Shown in pieces: positions 1 to 10,011 of a stretch of 64,000 nucleotides of DNA. Numbering within the stretch: position 1 is the first letter of the stretch; each line of letters starts with the position of its first letter. Made by a program: the position numbers and the translations under genes. The notes under the pieces were generated by a model that had not been told where the DNA came from, did no database searches, and worked only from the letters and a program-made list of their open reading frames with translations. This DNA comes from Pisolithus tinctorius (taxonomy: Eukaryota; Basidiomycota; Agaricomycetes; Boletales; Pisolithaceae), in contig JANFAH010000022.1 in the NCBI GenBank assembly GCA_024663395.1, positions 62,001-126,000 on the forward strand. The letters run 5' to 3'.

Positions 1-644
1 TGTCTGTTTACCCTCTTCGTAATCCTTTTCGCACTATCCACCAAGGAATCTCGGCGCCGCCTGGCATTCCGGCTGAATGTGCTTGCCATCTGCATTGCCT
101 TAGTCACAGGCATATTGTCTGGCATATCCAATGGGAAGGTCATAGTCGACCCGTTCAATCCGCTGTCGACAAGTGTTTTTCTTGCTGTGATTGTCTTCAT
201 CATCTTCCCACCACTGCTGTACGATTCGATATTGTTAACTCGGCTCTTTGCACTCTATCCCCTCTCCAGCACACCTCCGACCACTCTATTGAAGATATTT
301 GCATTCCCCTTCTGCATCAAATGTGCTCGGGTGATTGTTATCGTGGGTTTTTCCATCGATTCTTAGTCTCATTCCTGGGTAATGCTTTACACAGACACTC
401 GGTGTTCATTCCTACGTTGGGACTGGGTTGACGACCGAGGCTCTTATCCAGGATCAGTCTTCCTTCTGGTTTCGTAGCCCTTACTTAACTGCTGAGTGGA
501 CGATGCAAATCGCCGATAACCTGTAAGTTGGCATCCCTCTACATGATCCATCGACATCTTTCCTTTGGAAGGTACTCCGTCAGCCTTTTCCTTTACAACC
601 TCTACATCCGCACATCACCAATAAAAAGAGGTGAGCACACTGCC

Positions 645-685
<41 letters not shown>

Positions 686-3600
686 CTCATTTAAAGTGCG
701 TGAGGGCTGGTTTGCCCTATGTTGCACTATTCTATCGTAAAGCGACCTAACTAGGGCCCCCTGTGGCCCGCCTGAACCCCACAAGCGTGTGAATGCCCTG
801 GTGGCAAAGCCTTCGGCTCCCCACCAGTCCGCCGTTCCCGCCGGCCGTTTTAGTCACACCGCCTTGAAGTGGGGACGGCTTATAACTTCTGCTAGCTCGC
901 TTTTCTATTTACACTGGCCCGGCTGCCGTTAGGCTAGCTGATAACGAAATAAACGTGCTTTTCCATGTCCCGTTGTGTGTGAGTGAATATCTGGTGCGTT
1001 AGGTCGGTACTTTGGGACGGGGGTGAGTGGTCTGGGGGACATAGGCGCGTTGTTCAGCGTTCTACCGGATGACGTGTGTCGCGGTGGGGGAGCAATGGGA
1101 TGTATGAGCGAGTGGTTTGGGTATGCGGTGCATGCGTTCGTGGACTACTTTCCGTAGCGCGAATGGAGCGCTAGGGCTCTGTGGGAGCGCTTCCTTACGG
1201 TGCGCCTTCTTTTTTTTTTTTTTTTTTTTTGGCGGTCTTCGGCTCCGATTCGTCGTGATATCCTGTGATGTGCGTTATCGTGCGTTCGCGTTCTGCCTGG
1301 GGGTCTCACCGTGTGTATGCTGTAAACGTTTTGTGGCCGATATGTACTTGAACAAGTGGGTTTGGGCCACCTTGTTCGAGAGGAGGAATGCCATCGAGTT
1401 GGCATCCCTTCCTAGCGCGTTGCGGAGTATGTGACGCTCTCTGTCATATCTTGGACACTGGAAGATGTAGTGGTGTACGTTTTCTGGTCTGTCTTCACCG
1501 CACTGCAGGCAGTTTGGTGAGTCGCTTCGCTTGAAACGGTGGAGGTAGCTGTTTAGCGGGATGTGGCCTGTACGGAGTTGTATGTATGTTCCGGTCTGTT
1601 TCTTTGGTAGCAAGGCAGCTAGTTTTGTGAACGAGCTGCTGGGCAGTTGGGGGTCTATGGCGGTTATGCGGTGGTAGCGGGGGGAGCTTTTCCATTCCCT
1701 CGTCCAGAGGGTTTTTAGTCTTGCGGTATGGAGTTGTTTGAGAGCGGAGACGCTCTGAGGTAGTTGGTTTCTTAACGGGGGGGGTAGGTCCTTTAGTGGG
1801 CTGGAGGAGTCGGGTCTTGTCGCGGCTGTTTTTGCCTCTCTGTCTGCGCGCTCGTTCCCTTCCACTTCCATATGTCCCGCTATCCAGCGTATCGTAACGT
1901 CTTTCCTTGTTAGTTCTTGCCTGTTGAGAGTTTTGCGTATGGAGGATCTGAAATGCAAGAGTAGATGGTGACCTGGTTTAGCAGACGGGCGCTCACTCGA
2001 TCTTATTACTGCTTGGTTGTCGACGAGTATGGTGACCGGGTATGTGGTTTCGTTTCTTGTTCTTAAAAGTTGTGCCGCCAGCAGCATTGCTGCTGCTTCC
2101 GCTTCGAAGACGGTGTGTTTCGATTCGTGGCCCAGGTGGTAACGGAGTGTGGCAACGTGTTGATGATCTACATACATGACTGCGGCTGCTCCCACTTGAC
2201 CTCCTGTGCAGGAGCCGTCAGTGAATACGAGCGTGCGATCTGTGACTTTCCTGAGGTCCTCGATTGCTTCCTTTTTACTTGTGGCTATTACGGTTGTATG
2301 CGAGGGAAGGGCGCTGGGCGGTATTGGGCAAGGGTTGATAGTTTCGATTTCTTTCGGGGAGACGTTCAGGTCGTGGATTAGTCGGTGGAGGGCTGCTCGG
2401 TGCCTTTTGACATTTGTTCTGGCTATCCTGTTGACATGTGAGTGCAATGGGTGTGTTTCTGGTAACGATGATAGACGTAGTGTGGCTCTGTAAAGCGTGT
2501 GCTGTATGAGGAGGGGTGCCGGCAGGATGTCTGCGTGTGCTAGAAGTGCGTCAGTGGGGGTGGTTTTTAGAGCCCCGGTCGCTGCCAGGGCCGCTGTTCT
2601 CTGGATCGTTAGGATGCGTTTTGCGACGCCTTTTGAGCCTCTTGTCTTGGACGAGTGGTCCCCGGTGTAGGTTGGCTGGAGCCACACCGACGCTGCGTAC
2701 ATCACCTTTGGGACCACCACCGATTGGTACAGTTGTCGCATCAGTTTCAAGGGGATACCCCATGACGTCGCGGATAATCTTCTCAGGAGGAGGGCTTGCT
2801 TCATCCCCTTCGCTATTGCCTGGGCGGCATGAGTTTTCCACCTTAGTTCCTGATCAAGTATTACTCCTAGAAACTTATGGTTAGCGGTCGGTGTTATGGT
2901 AGAGTCTCTTAGCGTGAGCGGTGGCCTGTTTTTTGTCCTGCTAAGTGTGAAGTCCATTAGGGCGAATTTGCTTGTTTCGAAGCGTGAGTTGTGTTTGTTG
3001 GACCAGTCGTATCCACCTCCTTCTCTCTCCATCATATCGACTAGCGTGGCATGGGTGTCTGCGAAGGTTTTTCCTATGGCTATGAAAGCCGTGTCGTCTA
3101 CAAATGCTAGTGTTAGCTCTTTTTTACCTTTCGCTGTATCAGCCAAATCCGAGCTGTATATGACGTAGAGTATCATTGATAGAGGGTCGCCTTGCCCTAT
3201 TCCGTTTCGGATGGGGAACCAGTCGGATTCGTAGTCATCGAATCGTATCTTGGTTTTCCTGTTTGATAGCAGGCGTTCCGTGTAGTGTACTATTTCCGGC
3301 GGGAGCCTTCGTTTCTTCATGTTGTGTAGAAGTCGGTCTGTGACCGCGTTTGGGAACGCTCCTTCAATGTCCAAGAACAGAGCCGATACCACTTGTTTTT
3401 GCCTCCAAGCGTGTCGGATGGTGGTTTCGAGCAATAATAGGGAGTCTTCTGTCGATCGTCCTGGCCTTCCTCCGAAGTGCGCTGCTGGGAGTAGTTGGTG
3501 TTTTTCCAGTATGTATGATGTGCGGTCGGCCACTACTGCCGAGAGTAGCTTCGCCGTGGTGTTGAGTAGCGCTATTGGGCGGTAGGCTTTAGGGGTCGTG

Positions 3601-6600
3601 TAGTCCGGTTTACCTGGCTTTCGGAGTATAACCGTTATTGACTCTCTCCATGGGTCGTAGTAGGTTTTGAGCGTGAAGACTGCGTTGAAGAGGGGCAGGA
3701 GATAGTCGGAGAGAATGGGGGATCTTTGGAAGACGATGTTGGCTACTCCGTCGGGTCCCGGGGCCTTGTAAGGACTGAGGCCTTTGATCGTGCGCATAAG
3801 TTGGTCTTTCGTGATTTGGGACCAGCGTGCTGCTGGGTCCGGGTAGTCGTAGGCATGGGGTACTGACGACCGGGGCGGGGGGGGAGGGAAGAGCGCCCGC
3901 GCGAAGGCTTTGCTTTTGTCTTCGTTTGAGCTAAGCACGGTTTCCTCGCCTTCATCGTTCGTTCCTTTGAGCGTTGGTATCCTAGTCTTGCTGCCGTCTC
4001 CGTAGGGCCTGGAGATGTAGCCGTTTGCTATCCACAGATCTTCGTTGTTCGCTTCTTCGAGCCAGTCCCGCCAGTGGGTCTTTTTGGCGTCTTGTATGGC
4101 CTTCTCGTAGATCTTCGCTTTGCTTTTGCGTAGACTGTGGCACGGGTGATCACGGATTGCCCGGAACGTGAAGGAAGCTTTACTTAGCGTTTTTAATTCG
4201 TTGCGGAGTGTTGTGAGTTCTTTTGTCCACCAGCGTTTGTTGTGTGGGTGGGGTTTCGTTTTGGGGACTTCCTTCTCCAGCGTTCTACGTAGGGCCATTT
4301 CGACCCCTCGTGCTTTGTTTTGGAAGTCTTGTTCGTTGGCGATCGTCGTTGGTGGCCCGATTGCCCTGAGCTCCGTTTGTAGGGTGCTGTTGAACTTCTT
4401 CCAATCCACTTCACGGTAGTTGAAGGACGGGGGGGACGTGGATGGTGTGAGGGCTGTTTCTAGACTGGTTAGAATCGGGACGTGGTCAGTATTGGGACCA
4501 CGGTTTTCTGGGCTGGCGTCGCATTCCACCACGTCTTCTAACGCTGCTTCTGTGCAGAACACGTTGTCCGGTCTTGTCCAGTTTCCCGTGGAGGAGGACT
4601 GAAGCGTGGGTGTTCCTTTGGGTAGAACTTGTACTAGTCCGTAGTCCGCTACTAATTCTAGGAGTTTTTGTGCTGAGGCGAGGGCTGTTGGGGTGAAAAG
4701 ATGGTGGTTTCGTTCTTCGTCCCACAGGGGGTGGTGTCTGTTAAAGTCTCCTAACCATATCATTTGGTCCCTTTCCGTTGGACGTATGTTTCTGATGTTC
4801 GCGGCTAGGAAGACGTTTAGTTCCCCTATTGTTCGGTCGTGCTTGCAATCGTTGTAGATGTTGAACAGTGTGTATGTTCCCTTTGCGGTCCTGACGCGTG
4901 TTACTACCACGTCCGCTGATGGGAATGGGACCTGTTCCCATGAGTTAGTACTAATTCTCGAGTTGATGAAAGTTACCGCTCTTGGCTTGGCTCCTTGCGC
5001 CAGTTTTGTGGTTGGGTATACTACCCTCCACCGGGTGTTGGCTCTTGTGTTGCCGAGTTGATCTATTGGGGGTTCTTGTAGCGCGAGTATGTCCCAGTCT
5101 TCGGCGATTTTGCTGTTTATTAGCGAGTGAAGTGCGATGTGAGAGGTGTTTAGGTTTTGTTGCCAGATGCGTAGTTTGGGTAGCGTGTTGTCTCGGGAGG
5201 GGTTTTCAGGCCTCATTAGGGGACTGATGGGGGGGGGATGGGTCTGCTGGCGGGGTGTTCGCTGTGATTGTTGTCAGGGTAGTGGTGGGGGAGATGTCGT
5301 GTGTGGTGTAAGGGCGTGGTGTTGGACCTCCTCTCCCTCCACGGATTCTGTTATGTTGGCCGCGTCTTGGTGCAATGGTTTGGAAGTTTATTGCTTCTCC
5401 TAGCGTCATTTGTCTTAGCTGATTTCGAGTTGCTGGTTGGGTCGTTGGAGGGATGGTGGGTACTATGGGGTCTGACGGGCGCGGGGGTAGCTCGACTTGA
5501 GTCCATTCTTCTGCTGTGGGGAAGTAGGGCATTCTGTTTTCGGGTGTACGATCGTCCATGGCGTTACGTTTTCTGATGAACTCCGGACAGGTTCTGTCCG
5601 TGCTGGCGTGCGTGTCGTCCTTGCAGTTTACGCAGTGACGGGTGGTAGAGTTGCATTCTGGAGTTCGATGGGGTTGGGCGCAGGTACCGCAGGTGTCCGT
5701 CGCTTGGGCGCAGTCTCTCGCGAGGTGTCCTATGAGCTGGCATTTCAAGCATCGTACCGGTTCCTTCTTGTCTTTGTGTGGTCGTAATCTGTCTAGACCC
5801 CAGTATAGACCGTGTCTCAGAAGTTGGTTAGCTGCTTCCGGGGAAGCGAGAGATGCTAGGGCGTGGGCTACTTGTTGGTTGGGGGCGCGTTTGGATGGGT
5901 CTTTGATCCATTTGATCTGGGTAATCGAACCGGGCGGGATGTTGTTTTCGTTTTCCATGTTTCGAAGGGTGTCTGGGTTTTCTATATCAGTGGATACGGG
6001 TAGGAACGGGATTACCAGGTTGTAGTGTCTGTCTTTGATCCTGACCGTGCCGCCCAGGTTTGCCAGGAACGTCTCTTTGATTTCGGTCTCTTTTATCCAT
6101 TTCACGGCTTCTTGGCTGTTGAGCTCGAGGAGAATACCGTTGTTGCGTAGGCGGGTGATAGATTTCAGCTGGATTTCCGGTCCGTCGACTCGGTCTGTCG
6201 CGTCTAGTGCTTGTTTGACTGCGTCGATAATGTTTTCCCTCGTGGCGGCGCTGTTGAGTACGGGGTGATCGCTGTCGGGGTCTATCAGTAACTGCCTTTC
6301 TTTAATGGCGGAGTGAGCCTTAGCGTGTTCCGACGTAAAGCGTTTTCCGAGCGGGATATGGTTCGGGTTGACTGTTGTCGCTATGAGGGCGTCCCTGTAT
6401 GGTGAGTGGCGAGGGGCAGGGGGAGATTGGGTCTTGATGTGGTCTTTTATTTCTTCTATCGTTGTTCTCAGCGTGTCCATGTTGATGGCCAGGTCTTGCA
6501 CTTGATCTTCTAGATGCCTGAGGTTCGTGTTGTCGGGGGCGTTGTTGACTGTGTCGAACTTCTTGGCGAGGTCCTCACCCAGTGTTTCAAGATTCTTGCC

Positions 6601-7694
6601 TGTTTTCTCCAGGTTGTCGGCTGCCGACCAGATCTTTGCTACCTGCGGGGTGATTGCCACTACGACCGAGGATTCTATCTTGCTGGATACTTCCTTGGCG
6701 ACTGAGTCGGCTATGGCTGATGTCGCTAGTTCCCTGACTAGGTATGCGGTGGCTCGTATGGCCGAACGTAGGGTGTTAGATACCCCTTTGGCCTGCGATA
6801 TACAAAAGAGGGCGTGGGAGATGTGTTCAGGTGTCGCTGGCTCGCCCTGGATGGTGTAGAACTGGTCCAGGTAGTACTTAGCTGTTTCTGCGTCCTTGAC
6901 TTCTGCATCTGGGTCGTCGATGATGTCCTCGAGGGCGAATCCACTGCTTCTCGTGTTCTTGCTGGGCTGTGTGGAGCCTGGCACTCGAGGTACTGGCGGG
7001 GGTCCTGATGTGGCGTGGGAGCTCGACCTCGAGGACATGCGTCCTGTCGAGGTCATAGGTCAGCGGGTGTAGTGAGGACTCACTGGGTGGTGTTTTCGAG
7101 GTGGAGCAGGTGTATGCTTAAGTCTTGTGGCTGGGGTCTAATAGACGCTGCTATACGTCGCTTTTGCTTGCGACGGGCTCTGCTTTTCCCGCTGGTACTG
7201 CTAGGATTTCGGGGTCCTAGTCGGGGTGCCACCCACTGCCTTACTTTTCTATGGCGAATGAATAACCCGTGTATGGAGCGCGCGGCATTGCGGAGCGCAT
7301 CCGCCAAATCTTCTACATCTCTGTTGCCAATTTTGTCTTCCCTCTTATGTTCAACATTGCACAAATCATCCTCGTAGCGACTGATCGGTCCCCCACTGCT
7401 GGTGCAACGGTGCTCTTGATCAACAACTATGTGACTGTCATGGGGGTATTGTGCGCAACCCTGTGGTTCTCAGGATCGGAACGGGTTCGGACTCACAATG
7501 AACCGTTATCTGATCACATGCTCAACTCGCCCAAACCAAACTTTGGAAGGGGTCGTGTGGTGCGCGAAGAGTGGGAGCTCAATTGTATTAACGAGGAGGG
7601 CTCTGTTACGCGTGATACTACAGGCCTGGACATTGGGATGGACCCCAAGCAACTTACCACTCCGGAGAAAGAGAGCGAGTATATCTTGGTGTAA
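1..7694 (+). CDS. Seven-TM membrane protein, copy A (5' end outside window; intron 3 holds a LINE)
   Basis: The frame is open from base 1 and closely matches copy C at 10012-11218, which supplies the missing N-terminus. Exons placed by eye are 1-342, 395-522, 572-630 and 7279-7694. The last three have exactly the lengths of their copy C counterparts (128, 59 and 416 nt). Hydrophobic segments lie in LAFRLNVLAICIAL, the STSVFLAVIVFIIF stretch, the region around MQIADNL, the QIFYISVANFVFPL stretch and the LLINNYVTVMGVL stretch. Together with the missing first helix this gives about seven, like the uncharacterised receptor-like proteins that multiply in Agaricomycetes. Intron 3 (631-7278) contains a whole LINE in opposite orientation. 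Every visible exon is open, so the gene could still be spliced if a 6.6-kb intron is tolerated in a genome of about 50-nt introns. Ligand and function are unknown. Confidence 0.7.
1210..1230. repeat. Internal poly(T) run in the LINE 3' region
   Basis: A run of 21 T (A on the element strand) lies 45 nt beyond the ORF2 stop and about 525 nt before the terminal poly(A) at 649-685. It is either an A-rich stretch of the native 3' UTR or an older poly(A) tail followed by transduced flanking DNA. Confidence 0.8.
1275..5216 (-). CDS. LINE ORF2: endonuclease, reverse transcriptase, RNase H
   Basis: A 1,313-residue protein that nicks the target and copies the element RNA there. An apurinic-type endonuclease fills about residues 15-255, with catalytic-type motifs LQEP (E48), LGDFN (near 155) and TDH (near 245). 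A reverse transcriptase spans roughly 460-790, with PGPDG, AYRPIALLN, GIGQGDP and the polymerase motif AFVDDTAF near 705. Ribonuclease H runs from about 990 to 1130, with FTDGS, EAEAAAM, LVDNQAV and ERADREAK supplying the four acidic residues. A CCHC/HH-type zinc motif (CLQCGED...HHYIFQC) closes the protein near 1240-1260. All expected catalytic residues are present and there is no internal stop. The ATG lies inside the end of ORF1 (11-nt overlap, +1-type shift), so it is probably translated by reinitiation or frameshifting. Confidence 0.95.
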   Translation of the reverse strand: MRPENPSRDNTLPKLRIWQQNLNTSHIALHSLINSKIAEDWDILALQEPPIDQLGNTRANTRWRVVYPTTKLAQGAKPRAVTFINSRISTNSWEQVPFPSADVVVTRVRTAKGTYTLFNIYNDCKHDRTIGELNVFLAANIRNIRPTERDQMIWLGDFNRHHPLWDEERNHHLFTPTALASAQKLLELVADYGLVQVLPKGTPTLQSSSTGNWTRPDNVFCTEAALEDVVECDASPENRGPNTDHVPILTSLETALTPSTSPPSFNYREVDWKKFNSTLQTELRAIGPPTTIANEQDFQNKARGVEMALRRTLEKEVPKTKPHPHNKRWWTKELTTLRNELKTLSKASFTFRAIRDHPCHSLRKSKAKIYEKAIQDAKKTHWRDWLEEANNEDLWIANGYISRPYGDGSKTRIPTLKGTNDEGEETVLSSNEDKSKAFARALFPPPPPRSSVPHAYDYPDPAARWSQITKDQLMRTIKGLSPYKAPGPDGVANIVFQRSPILSDYLLPLFNAVFTLKTYYDPWRESITVILRKPGKPDYTTPKAYRPIALLNTTAKLLSAVVADRTSYILEKHQLLPAAHFGGRPGRSTEDSLLLLETTIRHAWRQKQVVSALFLDIEGAFPNAVTDRLLHNMKKRRLPPEIVHYTERLLSNRKTKIRFDDYESDWFPIRNGIGQGDPLSMILYVIYSSDLADTAKGKKELTLAFVDDTAFIAIGKTFADTHATLVDMMEREGGGYDWSNKHNSRFETSKFALMDFTLSRTKNRPPLTLRDSTITPTANHKFLGVILDQELRWKTHAAQAIAKGMKQALLLRRLSATSWGIPLKLMRQLYQSVVVPKVMYAASVWLQPTYTGDHSSKTRGSKGVAKRILTIQRTAALAATGALKTTPTDALLAHADILPAPLLIQHTLYRATLRLSSLPETHPLHSHVNRIARTNVKRHRAALHRLIHDLNVSPKEIETINPCPIPPSALPSHTTVIATSKKEAIEDLRKVTDRTLVFTDGSCTGGQVGAAAVMYVDHQHVATLRYHLGHESKHTVFEAEAAAMLLAAQLLRTRNETTYPVTILVDNQAVIRSSERPSAKPGHHLLLHFRSSIRKTLNRQELTRKDVTIRWIAGHMEVEGNERADREAKTAATRPDSSSPLKDLPPPLRNQLPQSVSALKQLHTARLKTLWTREWKSSPRYHRITAIDPQLPSSSFTKLAALLPKKQTGTYIQLRTGHIPLNSYLHRFKRSDSPNCLQCGEDRPENVHHYIFQCPRYDRERHILRNALGRDANSMAFLLSNKVAQTHLFKYISATKRLQHTHGETPRQNANAR
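5206..7056 (-). CDS. LINE ORF1: gag-like nucleic-acid-binding protein
   Basis: A 616-residue protein, the first ORF of the element. The N-terminal 50 residues are Ser/Pro-rich. Residues of about 120-215 have heptad-like, charged helical sequence (DNLEKTGKNLETLGEDLAKK) that could form a coiled coil. Three zinc knuckles lie near residues 435-490: CLKCQLIGHLARDC, CGTCAQPHRTPEC and CVNCKDDTHASTDRTC. The tail is rich in Pro/Thr and includes RGGRGG. LINE ORF1 proteins of this clade coat the element RNA to form the ribonucleoprotein that transposes, and that role is inferred here from the knuckles and gene order. The start was taken as the first ATG after the proposed element 5' end. It leaves a 5' UTR of about 177 nt. 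Confidence 0.9.
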   Translation of the reverse strand: MTSTGRMSSRSSSHATSGPPPVPRVPGSTQPSKNTRSSGFALEDIIDDPDAEVKDAETAKYYLDQFYTIQGEPATPEHISHALFCISQAKGVSNTLRSAIRATAYLVRELATSAIADSVAKEVSSKIESSVVVAITPQVAKIWSAADNLEKTGKNLETLGEDLAKKFDTVNNAPDNTNLRHLEDQVQDLAINMDTLRTTIEEIKDHIKTQSPPAPRHSPYRDALIATTVNPNHIPLGKRFTSEHAKAHSAIKERQLLIDPDSDHPVLNSAATRENIIDAVKQALDATDRVDGPEIQLKSITRLRNNGILLELNSQEAVKWIKETEIKETFLANLGGTVRIKDRHYNLVIPFLPVSTDIENPDTLRNMENENNIPPGSITQIKWIKDPSKRAPNQQVAHALASLASPEAANQLLRHGLYWGLDRLRPHKDKKEPVRCLKCQLIGHLARDCAQATDTCGTCAQPHRTPECNSTTRHCVNCKDDTHASTDRTCPEFIRKRNAMDDRTPENRMPYFPTAEEWTQVELPPRPSDPIVPTIPPTTQPATRNQLRQMTLGEAINFQTIAPRRGQHNRIRGGRGGPTPRPYTTHDISPTTTLTTITANTPPADPSPPHQSPNEA

Positions 7695-8113
7695 CTCACT
7701 GGTCCCGTTAACAGCGTAGTGATCCTTCTCAAAATTGGTTGGCGATGCTCCTATGTCGATGAGCCATGTATGTACGTGACATTGCTGTAGGTGTATGTAT
7801 GAAGTTGCCTGTACCACACACGGGAGGGCAACTCTGCTCTGTACCTCGATTATCAAGGTCATTCTTGCCCTGAAGCTTGAAGGCTGACAGGCGTATTCGT
7901 GGCAGTTATGTCTTTGTTTTTCAACGAGCTCCTTTGGGCTAATCTTTCATCCAGCACTCGACCGATCCTCCGTGCCGGACACAAAGCAGCAGTTAGCACT
8001 GATGTTGGTGCTCCCGGACTGTCTCACACCAACGCTCTTCATGATGATCATGTTCGTTGACTTCAGGGGTTCAGTGGTATGTACGAAACAAAACAAAAAA
8101 AACCTATTATACA

Positions 8114-8434
8114 TTACATAGCAGAGAATGCAATGGGTATGGGAGCCGCCTGTAACCTATAAACTAGTATGCGTTGTGAGTGAAGAGAGAGAGAAGACAA
8201 TAATCGTATGGCTTTGATTTTGGAGGGATTGAGAATCACACTGTAAAATGCATATCCTTTGTCGTTGGTGTAGCGAGTTTGCTTGAAATTCGTTGGCGCG
8301 TCTAAACTTGCCGGGTCGGGTGTGACAATTCTCATCGTTGCTGAGGACATGCGAGACGGTGCATCTGAGTGCATACACGTACCACTAATAGGCTGCCTCA
8401 TGTACTCGATAATTGCCCTATGTAACTGGTCCAC
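8114..8434 (-). pseudogene. Seven-TM protein, copy B: deletion remnant
   Basis: The minus-strand reading frame joins the region before and around the family start (MHSDAPS..MSSAT) directly to the family's far C-terminal part (DPASLD..TNFKQ). The whole membrane core is missing. Both halves can be matched in copy D: the start side to about 12,600-12,690 and the end side to about 11,520-11,660. The simplest reading is an internal deletion of roughly 1 kb. The upstream flank (8.44-9.06 kb) stays similar to the copy D upstream flank, so this was once a full gene and not a processed copy. No function is expected. Confidence 0.7.
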
Positions 8435-8439
8435 GCAAC

Positions 8440-9060
8440 CAATGACAGCAGTCCAAAAAAAGTTAGTTTTCCCTCCATCAAGAAGACTAGAACTGTCTGA
8501 CCTCCTTGAGATCTGAGAGATTAGTGGTAACGGGGGAGTAAGTACATAGTATCCTTGAAACCACAGGATTACGTATTGATCTTTTCCCTACTGGCAAAAG
8601 AGTACTTTCCATGGGAACCTTTTTGTTCCACGTCGTGATGGGATGGGGTGGGTGGCAAGGAAGCTGCTACTGCTGTGCTTGTAAAATTGAACAAAGATTG
8701 GTTGGTCCGGTATCTATGCGAGGGAGATAGAAATTCCGCCAACACAGCACGGTCATCGGGATTATAAACACAGTGATGAGGGACCTCCTGACTCGAACCT
8801 TACGCCCGGTTCTTGATATATTGTTGAGGTACCCTAATTACGAAACACGAAGGCCTGTGAGAGTTCGAAGCTGAAAAAAATTATTCAAAGCAAGGTAAGA
8901 AATACCTATATGGAAGATTTAACGCCGGGTGAATTCCATCAGTGTAACTGTGGCAAAACGGTCTCAATGAGGTTAGCATGAAAGGCTGACGCGCCTTGTT
9001 ATCACGGTGAATAGTTCACCTCCTGCGTGCTTCGCCATCTCGAGGCAGTAGTTGGAAATC
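8440..9060. repeat. Upstream flank of copy B, duplicated at 12.74-13.38 kb and inverted at about 9.56-9.95 kb
   Basis: The two direct blocks share long stretches such as CTTGAAACCACAGGATTACG, GACCTCCTGACTCGAACCTT and CCCGGTTCTTGATATAT. An inverted version precedes copy C and includes AGGTTCGAGTCAGGAGGTC and GGTGGAATTTCTATCTTCCC. The blocks always sit 5' of a seven-TM copy and in the same orientation relative to it, so they are the co-duplicated promoter region. No other gene is seen in 7.7-8.1 or 9.06-10.0 kb. Bases 7.70-7.87 kb resemble the region after the copy C stop. Confidence 0.75.
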
Positions 9061-10011
9061 CGGAACAATAATGACCGCAACCACTAGTACTTGAGGTTTT
9101 GTCTTGTGATTAGCGATTGATCGGCTTGGCCGCACACGGCTTATGTAATCTATACATTGGCTGGCTCTTCTTAAGTACTAGTAGACTCCGAGAGTATGCC
9201 TTTGCCTCCCTGTTGCTCTTGGAATATCCAACTCAAGTATCGTACCGCAAGCGATCAGGCATAATATCTGTGATTCTAGTCATGATGGGCAGCTTGCTTT
9301 CCATATACCGTGCACTTGTTCATAATGCAGAACGTCGGACCAGCAGAAACTGATATCTGGTACTGTAAAAAAATTCAATGACAGAAAGAAACAGTTATGC
9401 ATTATGAGCAAGTGTACTGTAAAGCTGCTTCTGGTGGACTGTGTCTCATCCAATCCTCCAAAGTATTGTTGTACGCACACTTGCCCCAAAGCCGTGGTTT
9501 CCATCCAGCTCTTCCTTACCTTTGAGGCTACATTGTTTCCTACAGCTTCAGACACTCAGCATCCCTTCGCACCAACATCAAGAACTGGATACAAGGTTCG
9601 AGTCAGGAGGTCTCTGACATTGCATCATGCACTTGATACAGCAACTCTATTATGTTATGCCGGTGGAATTTCTATCTTCCCCACGCGTATGCCAGTTTGA
9701 TGCACAAAATAACGTGAGGCGGACTCGGTGAGTTTTGCTACTCATTTTTCAAGTAACCACACTAGCACCCTTTTTTTTATCAGTACGGAAAGCAGTCTTT
9801 AAGGCAGGAAGTCCCACTGCAAATCATATGATATCGCTAATATCTCCGTAGTTACGGGTCGCAGGGGATTCAGACTAGTCTTCTCAATGGAAGAAGTACT
9901 AACTCTGTTTAGGCTGCGCACTCTGTAAACCGAACAGGGTCTTCAATCATCCAGTACAGCACGGTAGATTATATTAGTGGCTTATGTCCACACCTGTATC
10001 CACCACCTCAC

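Larger units (their letters stand above)
649..7233 (-). mobile_element. Non-LTR retrotransposon (Tad/I-like LINE), apparently full length
   Basis: A minus-strand LINE with a short 5' UTR (about 7057-7233), ORF1, ORF2 and a 3' end in a 37-nt T run at 649-685, which is a poly(A) tail on the element strand. The target duplication CACTGCCTTAC occurs at 638-648 and 7234-7244. It may extend four T further on each side, where it merges with the tail. Removing the element and one repeat leaves an intron like intron 3 of the intact paralogue, so the insertion is genuine. Both ORFs are uninterrupted and the tail and target repeats are undecayed, so the insertion looks recent. A ribonuclease H domain in ORF2 points to the Tad1/I side of the LINE tree rather than L1. 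That assignment is from domain content only. Confidence 0.93.

Noticed and set aside
2516..2884. Plus-strand ORFs opposite the LINE ORFs
   Set aside because: They are shadows of ORF1/ORF2, whose catalytic motifs fix the coding strand.
8790..8830. tRNA-like T-arm (GGTTCGAGTC on the minus strand), also at 13.04 kb
   Set aside because: No D-arm, anticodon arm or acceptor stem can be paired around it. It is simply part of the duplicated promoter block.
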